Below are positions 54,893 through 64,000 of a stretch of DNA of 64,000 nucleotides, piece by piece. The translations under genes were made by a program, and so were the position numbers. The notes beneath the pieces were generated by a model, which made no database searches, was not told the origin of the DNA, and saw nothing but the letters and a program-made list of their open reading frames with translations. How positions within the stretch are numbered: position 1 is the first letter of the stretch; the number at the start of each line of letters is the position of its first letter. This DNA is from Bryum argenteum (taxonomy: Eukaryota; Streptophyta; Bryopsida; Bryales; Bryaceae), in assembly GCA_037043015.1 (NCBI GenBank), contig CM073321.1:33892101-33956100 (forward strand). Reading direction: 5' to 3'.

Positions 54893-56122
54893 ATGATTGT
54901 CGTGCTTCTCTGGACTCTTTAACACTAGGACCGATTGCTACCGTATCTGTAACATATAAGTTACGCTTATCCATAGGGTGGTGGAGGCTCATTGGTTGCA
55001 CGAAATGACTTAGCTTTTGGTGTAGCACTTCCTAACAACTTGCCTAAGATAGCTACAACAACAATATACCAATAGAACATACTTTAGATGCACTCATACG
55101 GAGTGAAATGAGTACGACATGAGATTCTAGAAATGGTTCAAAATGGATAATTTTGATTGGTCAAAGTCGTGGGTCATATCCCACATTAGCATGGTCTAAT
55201 CAATCAAAATAGTTGCTAGGCAATGTATACAGACCATTGATGTAGAAACATCAAGGGTTCAGGCTCAAAGCACAAGAAAAAGATAGGTGTGTTTCAGCCC
55301 TATAAGCGTAACACATATGTTACGCGTAACATATATGTTACGCGTAACATATATGTTACGCTTATCGGTCCTAGTGTTAATGTATGCTGAGAATTTTGGG
55401 CCTTCACTCCGGAGTAGAAGACTTTCATTGCATTTTGTTGAAATGACTCAACCTACTATGGATTTTTTGACAATGGCGGTAGAAGATGGTGTAGTTAACA
55501 ACCTCGTCACTCACTCGTCAACTCCGAAAGTGTTTCAATCGGCTTCCCGCGTGTGGCCTCCAAAATTAATTATAATGGTTCTCCAGTTCAATTTTGATGT
55601 ACGCCTACCAAACGTATGTTATACGACATTGACGTGGGTATTTCTGAAGAAGTTTTTGTAAAGTTTTGTTTCTACATGTGTTGAGAAATAACTCCATTGT
55701 GTCCATTCTATGCTTTGAGCTAAGTGTTTGCAAGAACGAATATCTATTTGTAGCTCTACTCTTGTACATTCTAATACGTTAAACAATTCGTAAAAATTAG
55801 ACTCATATGCTACCTATTGCTCTTATGTATCTATTAGCTTGTTCAATTATAAGTAATGTTGTTGGTTTGTTTTGTTCACAATCGTGTTTTGGAGAGTCCG
55901 AAACCTTATCCTTCGAAGTTCACTGAACAAGGAGCAATGAAGCCTTCGTCAAAAAACCGCCGCGACTCGCTACCTAAGTCAAGCATTGAGGATCAGCGTC
56001 GCGAAAGATTGCAACGCCTTTTTGATAGTCCATTGATGCAAGAGAGTGACTCCAACTGGACACATCGGCGTCAAAGAGCATTCATCCAATCTTGTATTGT
56101 CGCTTATGGTGGAACTCCGTAG
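54893..56122 (+). pseudogene. unidentified gene interrupted by a piggyBac-like MITE
   Basis: After acceptor TTACGCAG near 54890 the codons read DDCRASLDS up to the MITE at 54923. Beyond the MITE the frame continues (MYAENFGPSLRSRRLSLHF, FLTMAVEDGVVNNL) to a TAA near 55660. A further open exon-like block at 55856-56122 (PKPYPSKFTEQGAMKPSSKN, RRERLQRLFDSPLMQ, WTHRRQRAFIQSCIVAYGG) ends in TAG. I do not recognise the protein. The second block looks like a short basic C-terminal exon. Removing the MITE with one TTAA gives uninterrupted codons. Confidence 0.4.
54923..55376. mobile_element. piggyBac-like non-autonomous element (MITE), 454 bp, TTAA target
   Basis: Ends CACTAGGACCGAT (54923-54935) and ATCGGTCCTAGTG (55364-55376) are perfect 13-bp inverted repeats, flanked by TTAA at 54919-54922 and 55377-55380. 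The TTAA target and a CAC start are typical of the piggyBac superfamily. Near its right end are three nearly identical 18-bp palindromic units of CGTAACATATATGTTA (55305-55363). A single related unit (GTAACATATAAGTTACG) lies near the left end (54950-54966), so the inner ends are also inverted. No transposase is encoded. Confidence 0.85.
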
Positions 56123-56431
56123 TTGTTACGCCCATTAGCTACAGAACGAGTTCTGTACAAATTTGATAGTCATTACTCTTATATGACATATTTTGTGAAT
56201 CATAATTGATATTCACAAGCAAATAAAAGAAATATTCATTTACTCCTATAGATCCTTTTTCTATGATTTGTTCACAGTGATGACTCTATTTGCATATATT
56301 CATATCATGTGTGATGCATGATCCTGTACTTTATGCTTAACATTGAACAATATTTTATGGGGTTCATAATAATATAACGAATATGGGGTTTGTAATAATA
56401 ACCACCAAGCTATTGTTGATGTTTGCTTGAG

Positions 56432-57665
56432 ATGGCAACAATTCGTGCAGACGATGGTCATGCCTCTCTTAGAGTTTTTCCGCAATTAGATGGTCGAATA
56501 GTAGTCAATGCTCATTCAAAGGCTCACCTTGAAGTTTGAGTTCAAATTGGACTCGCTGGTAGAAGAAGAATACAATGCCAATGGCGTGCTGCATTATACA
56601 GATGTTGTTATATCTTGTGCAATTTTAGAAGGTGGTGTTTGGATTCTGAAACCCTCTTCATACTGCGTGATCAATGAGCAGACAATTAAGCTTCACCGCG
56701 TACACCTCCAAACTGCAATAGTTATTGCCACAGTTCTTAGCTCTAAGTCAAAGTCTAGTGCACTTGTTGATGTCGTAAGTGAGCCCACGAAGTCTGAGTT
56801 CTTAACTTAAGAAGACCAGGATGTAGACTCTAGTCTAGGACCAACGAAAGTAGGTTAATAACTTGTTTCATCAGATACTCAGGCACAAACAAGAGTGTCA
56901 AGTCAAAAGCTGCCTTGTCATCTTTGACGAGTGGTAAAGTCAATATCATAGCTTGCATTTGCAAACTCTAGTTTTGCAAGGGAGCAAAGAGTGAAGTGAG
57001 TGAGCTAGACCTTGATACATTCTAGCATTCTTTTGTTTATTGGTTGCGTGCAAAATATGACGGAAACCAAGCGTATGGGTTCTCTCCACTTCCTCTTTAT
57101 GCAAAGGTTGGTCATGCAAGAAAGCTTTACGGGATGGAAAAAGCTCATGACGACCATATCTGGTGTTATTTGAGTACTGGCAATATCTAAAATCACCATG
57201 GTTTAAATTTCCGTGCCGCTTAGTGTGTGAACATCCTCCGCTGTAAAATTCATAGTTGTCAATATTTTTCTTCTGAATGTCGTCATGATAGTGTGAACAA
57301 AAAGCAATGGGTCAGTCATATCAAGAAACCGCTTCTTGTTAAGATTCACCCATTAGATTCATCTAGATTGTGCAATTTGTAAACAACCACCTTCACGTGT
57401 TAAGTTATGTGATGCATGTCATGTGTTGGATGACGGGTGGAGAGTCAACAACTCGTGCATGCATACATATTGAACATCATGATCACCCGGTTGCAAGGAG
57501 TGATTGTAGAGAGTCAAGAGTCTTATGAGATCATCTATGATTGAAGTCTCTAGTCAAACGTGTTGTAAAGAGAATTGCTTACAATCATTTCCACGAAGAC
57601 AAATTCATGTTATTCGCTCTCAACTACATATGCACGATGGAGTCTATGGGCAAAATAAGTGTCTC
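56432..57665 (+). pseudogene. MULE transposase pseudogene, right copy, 5' part
   Basis: Starts MATIRADDGHASLRVFPQLD at 56432. A frame change leads to the open block FEFKLDSLVEEEYNANG...KLHRVHLQTAIVIATVL (to 56810), matching the N-terminal domain of the left MULE copy. Near 57070-57270 come ARKLYGMEKAHDDH and NHHGLNFRAA, then CVNILRCKIHSCQYF, aligned with MEGIDKRYDGH, NNLGLSFRYS and CVGHLQCYNENC of the left copy. Near 57450-57500, CIHIEHHDHPVAR matches CVHIGTHEHPVN. Many stops and frame changes. The catalytic part is not recognisable downstream, so the copy is truncated or too decayed. Confidence 0.6.
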
Positions 57666-57794
57666 CTTGGGGTCCATAGATAGATTCACAAGGACCTTGC
57701 TAACTCGGAGTTGATTACCTTGAAGTCTACGAGTCCGGCAAGGATTATAGTTAAGTGGTTACAAACATCTACTCATTCATAGTCGGAACAGATA

Positions 57795-58409
57795 TTTAGC
57801 TTGAATTGAGCTAAATAGTATATAGTACCATCAGATACTTAGTTGTCTATAATAAAAGAAATTGGATGTTTATCTCAACTACAACAAAAATTGAAATTAT
57901 GTGGTTACAAATATTGACATCATTCATCTTCGTAAGAGCGATTTAGCTTGTATTGAGCTAAAATGTATATGATAACATCATGTTTCTCATAAACGTGATT
58001 TTTTCCATCTAGATGTATAGCTCAAATAACTATACAAGTAATGTAGTGATTCATCAAAGGGTGATTTACATGCTCCAATAAAGTATACCTAGCTCAAATC
58101 AAGCTAAAGAATTAATAACCTCATTTGGATCATACTACTGCAGTTAGAGCTTGAATGTTTTTCTCGAATTGAGCTTTATAATCAAGAAGTGGAAACATTA
58201 TCTGATTGATAATACTAAAGATATACCATAAACTCTATTGAGCTCAAATGAAGCTAAATAATTAGAAAATAGAAACATCATCCGGTTCATAACATTGAAG
58301 ATTTGAGTTCGATTTTTTAGCTTGACTCAAGGTAAAAATCTCCCAACATGCTAATGTTCTCATTAAACCATTATTATTAGACTCACGGTTTAGCGCAATA
58401 CAAGCTTTA
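57795..58409. promoter_or_regulatory. isolated cluster of seven dyads (GCTT/GCTC variant)
   Basis: Starts at 57795, 57942, 58088, 58158, 58238, 58316 and 58389. Each keeps 9+3+9, for example TTTAGCTTG, AAT, TGAGCTAAA (57795) and TTTAGCTTG, TAT, TGAGCTAAA (57942). Spacing is 147, 146, 70, 80, 78 and 73 bp, near multiples of 73-75. No gene is visible in or around it. It may be the intron or array remnant of a further, otherwise erased element. Confidence 0.8.
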
Positions 58410-60500
58410 TACAGAAGACTCATTAATTAGCTTGCTCACTCCTTGCCATACTTTGCACCTAAAACTTTGGAGGTCATTGTAAGGCACATCGAATCAATTT
58501 GATTTAAATACGGTAGTTATGAATGGTAGTTTCAGTTGTTTCTAGGACTAGTTTTAAACAGTAGAGAATCAAAAGGAACCTAATAATCATTGATACAAGA
58601 AGGAACACGTAGTAGTATTAAGGCAATAACATACCTCTCAAACCGTCTTCAAATATCCGACCCTTTGTTGTTCAGTGGCGTATCGTTTCTCTAGTTTCTA
58701 GTGCGTCTTGAATCTTTAATACTTAATATAACAGGACACTTAACTCGCCTCATGGTTACAAGAAAAAGAAGGATATGCACAATTGTCCGATACAAATTTT
58801 TGAATTATTGAAAAAACAACCAAAAGAATAAGCAAGAGAATAAGCAAGTGAATAAGGAAATCAAGAGGGGTTGAGATACAGAATGAGGGATGCCGGAGTG
58901 GAACTACCATATCGACGTCCGCCGCATTAGGTTACTCTAGGGGCATAACACGAGCAAAATGAGCGTCAATCCAAATTGTTGGTCGCTGGACATGAATATC
59001 TGTATTACTATGTAGGGATTACTACGCGGGAATGTTTAATAGTCAATTATTTTTAGACTGCATTTTCTTGTGAATGAACTTGTAGGCACGACTATTGTAG
59101 GGCGGATATTATAGTCGGGAAAATTCAAGGCAAGAGTTTGAACTCCATCTTTAGGTAGAAAATTTTAAAGTCAATTTTCTCTGCGGGGTTGGTTTAGCCA
59201 TGATGTTTCCAACTAAATATTGGTAACATACCTCGTACTTAGTTGTGACAAAAATTAACTCAATTTTTCAAGTAAATGTCACTTGTCATCTTCTGATTAA
59301 TTGGTGATGACGTTTGCCTCTCAAATATTTGATTTTGAAGTTCTATTTTGCCACAACACTGTCCCAAATTGACTATGTTGTACAATAGTCAAATATCTTC
59401 TTATGAAAAACAAGGCTTAGCTTATTATAAGACTTTAAAAGAAAAACAATAATTCCATTATAGTTCAAAGATTAGAGATACTTATCCTTTAGAATTTTAA
59501 GGTTTACAGTTTAGGGTTTAGAGTTTAGAATTTAGGGTTTTGTGTTTGATAGACCTATATGTTTTTTTTTTTTTTTTTTTTTTTTTAAGGTTCAGGGTAT
59601 CGTGTCGTGGATTTCAGAAGATGTAAGGGCATCTATAATCTAGAATTTTCTTGTAGTTTTTCATGTATTTCTAATTAGAATCAAAAACACATATGAGTTA
59701 TGGAAAAAATTTCATGGAATACTCCAACTTAGATTTCAAATGCTTAAATTGTATATGTAAATCTTTTGAACAATAATGACCTTGGACAAAGGAATGAAAT
59801 GGCTTGCAACCAAGACAAGTTTTGAATTTAGAATGTCAACTTATAGAAAATTTAAAGCTCTTATACAACATGGGAGAAATAAAAATTTGAAAGAAAAAGA
59901 AGATTTCTAATGACTTAATTATAACATATTTACACATTCTTTTCCCATGGCATTTGCAACGAGCTTGAATAAAATTTTAACACCTTCCCAATATGGAGAA
60001 GAATGTCTTCTTTTTGAAATAGGTGATATCAAGAAGGTTGGTAAAGGTGTAAATAATAGTATTGGGATTACATTATAGTCGAGCAAAGCCCTCATTTCGT
60101 AAGTCCACTCATCAATTTGAAAAAAACTTTAAATTATTTTCACTTTTGGTGCGCCCTTGACTAATGCCTACTATTGCTCAAATATTTTGAGTCATTCTAA
60201 TATTAGCTTGTATCTAGTGTGCTAGCTAAACTTGTGTAGGATTGCTTGGACATGTTTACATATCTCGAATACTCAATTCAATAATTCTTAGAACCCATTA
60301 TTATTGGAGTCAAAGTGGCCATTGCATTGAAGATTTTAAAAACATTTTTGTAAAAATCAAGACTGTATATAAGTTTTTGAGATCCAATAAGTGTAAAATA
60401 GATATAGAACCCTAAGGAACATATGATGACATAAAAACATGGTACTGCAAAGTCTAATATTAGAGGTACTCTTTCATTTGGTTTACTTTGCTCTACAATC
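58410..60500. other. intergenic; telomere-like tract and long T-run
   Basis: Mostly AT-rich without supported genes. TTTAGGG-like units at 59495-59540 resemble the tract at 19105. A T-run of about 28 bases begins near 59560. A short minus-strand open frame near 60278-60526 has a hydrophobic stretch but no recognised family. Confidence 0.45.
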
Positions 60501-60535
60501 TTTTCAAACTCAAAGTTTCTGTACACTATGGATCA

Positions 60536-61262
60536 TGAGATATAACAAGAAAATTTTATCATTTTCATGGTCATGGCCCTTGTTTGAAAGCAATGATGTT
60601 GAAAAATAAAAAAGATGCAATTGTAAGCGGCTAAGTCACTCTTAGGGTGTAAAGTGGAGTTTAAAATGCTCAAATTCCAATTCTCATTCATCACCATTTT
60701 TCCTTTAACATTCTCTTTTTCCACCTTTTTATTTAATAATTAAGTACATGCACATAAATTAACTTTGAGTCTTATGGTCTCCTTAGGTAGAGACACTTTA
60801 CACAACAAACTCAAAATCTATGATAATGAAATTAAATATATGATTGGAGAGTAAGATGCTCTTGGTCTTGTTCGGCTATAGAATCCTTGAGAAATAAAGA
60901 ATGACCAAAGTATGCTAATTTTTTTGTAGAGGATAATGTTCTCATGGTCTCCTTGAGTACAATTAAATTGTAGCTAATTTCCTCGCTTGAAGGATAATGT
61001 TGGAAGCAATGCAGCTCAAAAATCATATTCTCATTCATGTTTGATTATTTAAAGAGAAAACAGGAAAAAGAGAGTTCTTTACGGGAAATGATGATGAATT
61101 ATAATTGAAATTTGAGCTTGAACATATTTGAGTCTAAATCCACATTACACTACTAAGAGTGTCCAAGCCGCTTACAATTTCAAATTTTATTTGAACTTTA
61201 GCTATGGTTCGCGACTAAAAGCCATGACCATGAAAATCATTTAATTTTCTTCATCATGGCCA
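60536..61262. repeat. imperfect inverted repeat with about 170-bp arms
   Basis: The left arm (about 60536-60705) and right arm (about 61088-61262) are reverse complements at many blocks: GCCATGACCATGAAAAT, AGCCGCTTACAATT, TAAGAGTG and AATTTGAGC. The spacer is about 380 bp. The folded RNA would be a long imperfect hairpin. It may be a foldback element, a MITE, or a source of small RNA. Confidence 0.65.
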
Positions 61263-62000
61263 TACCTTCAAAGTGTGCTCCATGACCCCTATAGTTTTGT
61301 CGAAGCATTTGCTTTGACTGAACTATAATAAAGAGGATCGTGAAACATATTTTTCTTGGGATAATTTAGCCTACTTTAGAGACCTCAAAGTTAGTCGTCA
61401 TACTCTATTTTTGAAGTAATGTAGAGTCAAATGAGACCAAGAGCATTCTATTCTCTAATACTAAAATTATGTATCCTATTGATATGGCTCTTAGTTGGTA
61501 TTGTGAACCAATTTTATTGGCATATAATGCCTTTGTATTGAATTTTATCATACCTCATCGTGAATAATCAAGCATTTCTTAAGGTTTATGGATCTTGTAA
61601 GGTTATAAATTGCATATACAATATCCCAACTCAAGTAGGAAGATGAATTTGAAGACTTCTTAGTAAAATTTACCACAATGGATGTTTGGGCCTTTAAAAT
61701 TTTAATCAGGTTTTTTACAACAAAGGGAAAGAATCTGGTTTCCAACTTTGAAGATTATGATTTCTCAAAGCATGATGATTTTAAATCAAAGATTTTGTAT
61801 ACATATAGAGATAGGAATTAGGCACTAAATCCTACAGTTACATATTTAAAATCACAACTTGATATCACACTTCTCACCATACATTTGATGAAGGCAATTT
61901 TAAGGAAAACACATGCAAATATATAATTACTTCAAACCTTGGGAATTAAACAATCTAATTCTCGAAACAGTAAGATTTGTCATAGATATATGGTAGACAA
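61263..62000. other. intergenic AT-rich stretch
   Basis: No supported gene. It adjoins the point where the Ty3/gypsy integrase reading ends near 62006, and may contain decayed 3' sequence of that element. Confidence 0.4.
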
Positions 62001-62005
62001 TCATC

Positions 62006-64000
62006 TCAATCTGCCTGATTGGCTTGAACAAATCTCTTCAACATGTTAAGTAGAATTTTGTTCGTGGATTCAACTTGCCCGTTTTCGTGGGGGTAGTAGA
62101 CTGTGTTGGTCCGGTGTTTGATCACGTGGTTGTCCAGGAGATCCTGTATGACTGTGTTCACGAAATGAGTTCTCTGATTGGAAACTATTTCCTTTGGGCA
62201 TCCGAAACGTGTAATGATATTTTTGTATATGAACATGGTTGTTACCACTTCGGTATAGAGGTTTTGCCTCCACCCATTTGGTGGTATAATCCGTGGCTAC
62301 GAGGATGTATTTGTATCCTTGCCGCGTTGCAAGTACTATTGGTCCCACGAAATCCAGTCTCCACTGTTGGAAGGGACCCAGGGGTGCAATTGATTGCAAC
62401 AGTACTTTGCCTTGGTACTGAAAGTTTGTGGTGGAAACTTGGCAGGTGTGGGAGTTCTTAATGTAGGCATATACATCCTTGTGGACTCTCGGCCACCAAT
62501 ACTTGGCGGCAAACACTTTTTTGATGGTGGTGTGGAGGCCTTGGTGTCCTCCCGCGGGTCCATCGTGGAGGTGGCTTATGATCGCCCGTTGTTGTTCCGT
62601 GGATACAGATAGCCGAATCACGTGATCCGTTCCCTGCTTGTACAACTCGCCTCGTACCATGGTATGGTAGTTTTGAGAAAAATAATCCAGCGAGAGCCTC
62701 TTAGGTTAGACGGGGTCATCCCTTTGGTTAGGTATCGCAGGATGTCGCTACGCCAATCCTTGGGGTGATCCATGGTTATCGTTGCTGCTTGGATATATGC
62801 CTTATTAAATGAATTTTTGATTCCCTCCGTCGTGGCGTTGGTATCCCTGGATAAGTAGTCTGCGACAATGTGTTGCTTCCCCGGGACGTACACTACTTCG
62901 AAGTCATATTCTAGTAAGATCATGATCCATCGGGCTGCCCTGCCTGTAACCAACGGTTGATTTACCAGGTAAGACAAACAGTGATGGTCTACCATGAACC
63001 TGAATTTCTTCCTAAGGAGATAGTGTCTGAATTTCTTGACTGCATAAATCATAGCCAAGGCTTCCCGTTCTGTTGTGGAGTAGTTTTCGTTCAGCCTAAT
63101 TTAATAGTCAACTGGCATAGGCGACTAGTTGGTCGTGTTTGCCGTTGATGTTTTGGGCGAACATGACGCCCTACTGTGATGTTTGAGGCATCCGTGTGAA
63201 CGTGGAATGGTTTTGACCTATCCGGGGCAATCAGAATCGATGCGTTGGAGTATGCGTACTTGATTTTTTCTACTGCTGTCTGAGCCTCTCGGTTCCAATC
63301 GCAGGAGTATGTGTATTCAGCGTGGTTCGACGCGGTAATTGGTGTAATGTGTGTCAGCTTTTCAATGTAAATCTGATTGAATTGTGACAATCCAAGTAGT
63401 CGTTGTACACCGTTTTTTATCCTTGGGTGGTGTCATGTCGAGGATATAGCGGATTTTCTCTGGTTTGGGGAGCTTGCCATACTTAGAGACAATATATCCG
63501 AGTATAATCCCGGCGAAATATAAGAACATGCACTTTTCCGCGTTGAGACTGACTGCGTTGGTTTGACATTGGTGGAAAATTTATCGGAGGTGAGTAACGT
63601 GGTCTTGCATCTTTCCGTAGACTCATCCATGATCCAAGTAGATTCTAAAGAATTGTTTTAGATACGGTCTAAAAATCAATTCCATCACCCATTGGAATGT
63701 CATCGAAGCATTCTTCGCCCCAAATGCAGTGTTCGAATTGATATGGGTCCCATTCCATGGGGAAAGCAGTTTTGCTTTTATTCTGCTCTACCATAGCTAC
63801 TTGGTAATACCCTCAGAAGCAATCGAGGAAGGAATAGATTTCATGGCCAACAACTTTATCAATGATCTCTTCAATGTATGAAAGAGGATAATGGTCCTTT
63901 TTCGTGGCTGCGTTGAGTTTCCCGAAATCCACGCAGATACGTAGGTGCCATTCTTCCTAGGAATGATCACCATGGGTGATAGCCACGGCGCCGCATCTAC
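62006..64000 (-). mobile_element. Ty3/gypsy-type retrotransposon pol fragment (RT, RNase H, integrase), decayed
   Basis: Reading leftward from the window edge: reverse-transcriptase remnants (APWLSPMVI, SFLDCF near 63820, a YLDHG box near 63625 in place of YLDD), then RNase H (FHVHTDASN near 63190, YFEVVYVPGKQHIVADYLSR-like segment near 62860). Next are an integrase HHCC-type zinc region (HLHDGPAGGHQG, YWWPRVHKDV, CQVS near 62530-62470) and the catalytic core (LDFVGPI, KYILVATDYTTKWVEA near 62300; GCPKEIVSNQRTHF; PHENGQVESTNK near 62060). Domain order RT-RNase H-integrase is that of Ty3/gypsy elements. Stops and frame changes in the RT, plus loss of everything after the integrase core, mark it as dead. 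The 5' part lies outside the window. Confidence 0.85.

Noticed and set aside
60278-61745. Several 60-80-codon minus-strand frames at 60.3-61.7 kb
   Set aside because: AT-rich, no motifs, and two of them overlap the arms or spacer of the inverted repeat.

Overview
The window reads as nuclear DNA of a land plant, most likely a bryophyte (moss-like). The evidence is GT-AG spliceosomal introns, TTTAGGG-type interstitial telomere-like tracts, a plant-type Ty3/gypsy fragment, a Mutator-like (MULE) transposase family of the kind I associate with mosses and liverworts, and a DUF7869-like gene. I see no tRNA, rRNA, CRISPR array or bacterial operon, and no ordinary housekeeping gene. Almost everything is mobile or derived from mobile elements, and most copies are broken. 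Assignments rest on motif recognition and on comparing paralogous copies within the window.

The central feature is a candidate giant DNA transposon at 10875-33334 (22.46 kb). It is bounded by perfect 28-bp terminal inverted repeats and a 4-bp target duplication, TATT. Its layout is almost mirror-symmetric. On the left is a minus-strand DUF7869-like gene (11578-14513), which is a transposase candidate. On the right is a plus-strand gene encoding a ParB/sulfiredoxin-like domain, a DNA-methyltransferase-like (MTase) domain and a long acidic/coiled-coil tail (25662-30947). It is followed by a HAD/FCP1-like domain (31487-32319). Between the two genes lie inverted 30-bp repeat arrays (14680-16060 and 24310-25645), GC-rich leader blocks (about 16.2-16.7 and 23.35-24.2 kb) and a 6.6-kb AT-rich core. 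A 150-bp element in the core (19194-19343) has related ends, its own 4-bp duplication (TCAA) and one copy of the dyad described next.

The most striking signal is a 21-bp dyad built as 9+3+9: TTTAGGTCG, three free bases, CGACCTAAA, with a G-to-C variant TTTAGCTCG/CGAGCTAAA. It makes up each unit of both arrays. It also occurs in introns, in two coding exons, 3' of the DUF7869-like gene, and, in the GCTC form, in the introns of a decayed paralog at 50-54 kb and in a cluster at 57.8-58.4 kb. This suggests a dedicated element-specific DNA-binding protein.

Flanks, left side: a truncated gene end (3-611), a kinase-like pseudogene (1.5-2.9 kb, minus), a coiled-coil family pseudogene (3.8-5.5 kb, minus) and a MULE pseudogene (7.8-10.5 kb, minus). 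Right side: an acidic small gene (33.6-34.2 kb); a second ParB-MTase paralog (35.1-42.97 kb), whose coding exon is split by a 1,611-bp solo LTR with a CTTAC duplication; a RING/coiled-coil gene (43.9-46.3 kb, minus); a second kinase-like pseudogene (47.1-49.9 kb); a third, heavily decayed ParB-MTase-HAD paralog (50.3-54.6 kb); an unknown gene split by a piggyBac-like MITE (54.9-56.1 kb); a second MULE copy (56.4-57.7 kb); and a truncated Ty3/gypsy pol (62.0-64.0 kb, minus).

The same families therefore occur repeatedly (ParB-MTase three times, HAD twice, kinase twice, coiled-coil family twice, MULE twice). Several are preceded by short CpG-rich repeat blocks. No function has been tested: the giant element and its operator system are inferences from sequence architecture.
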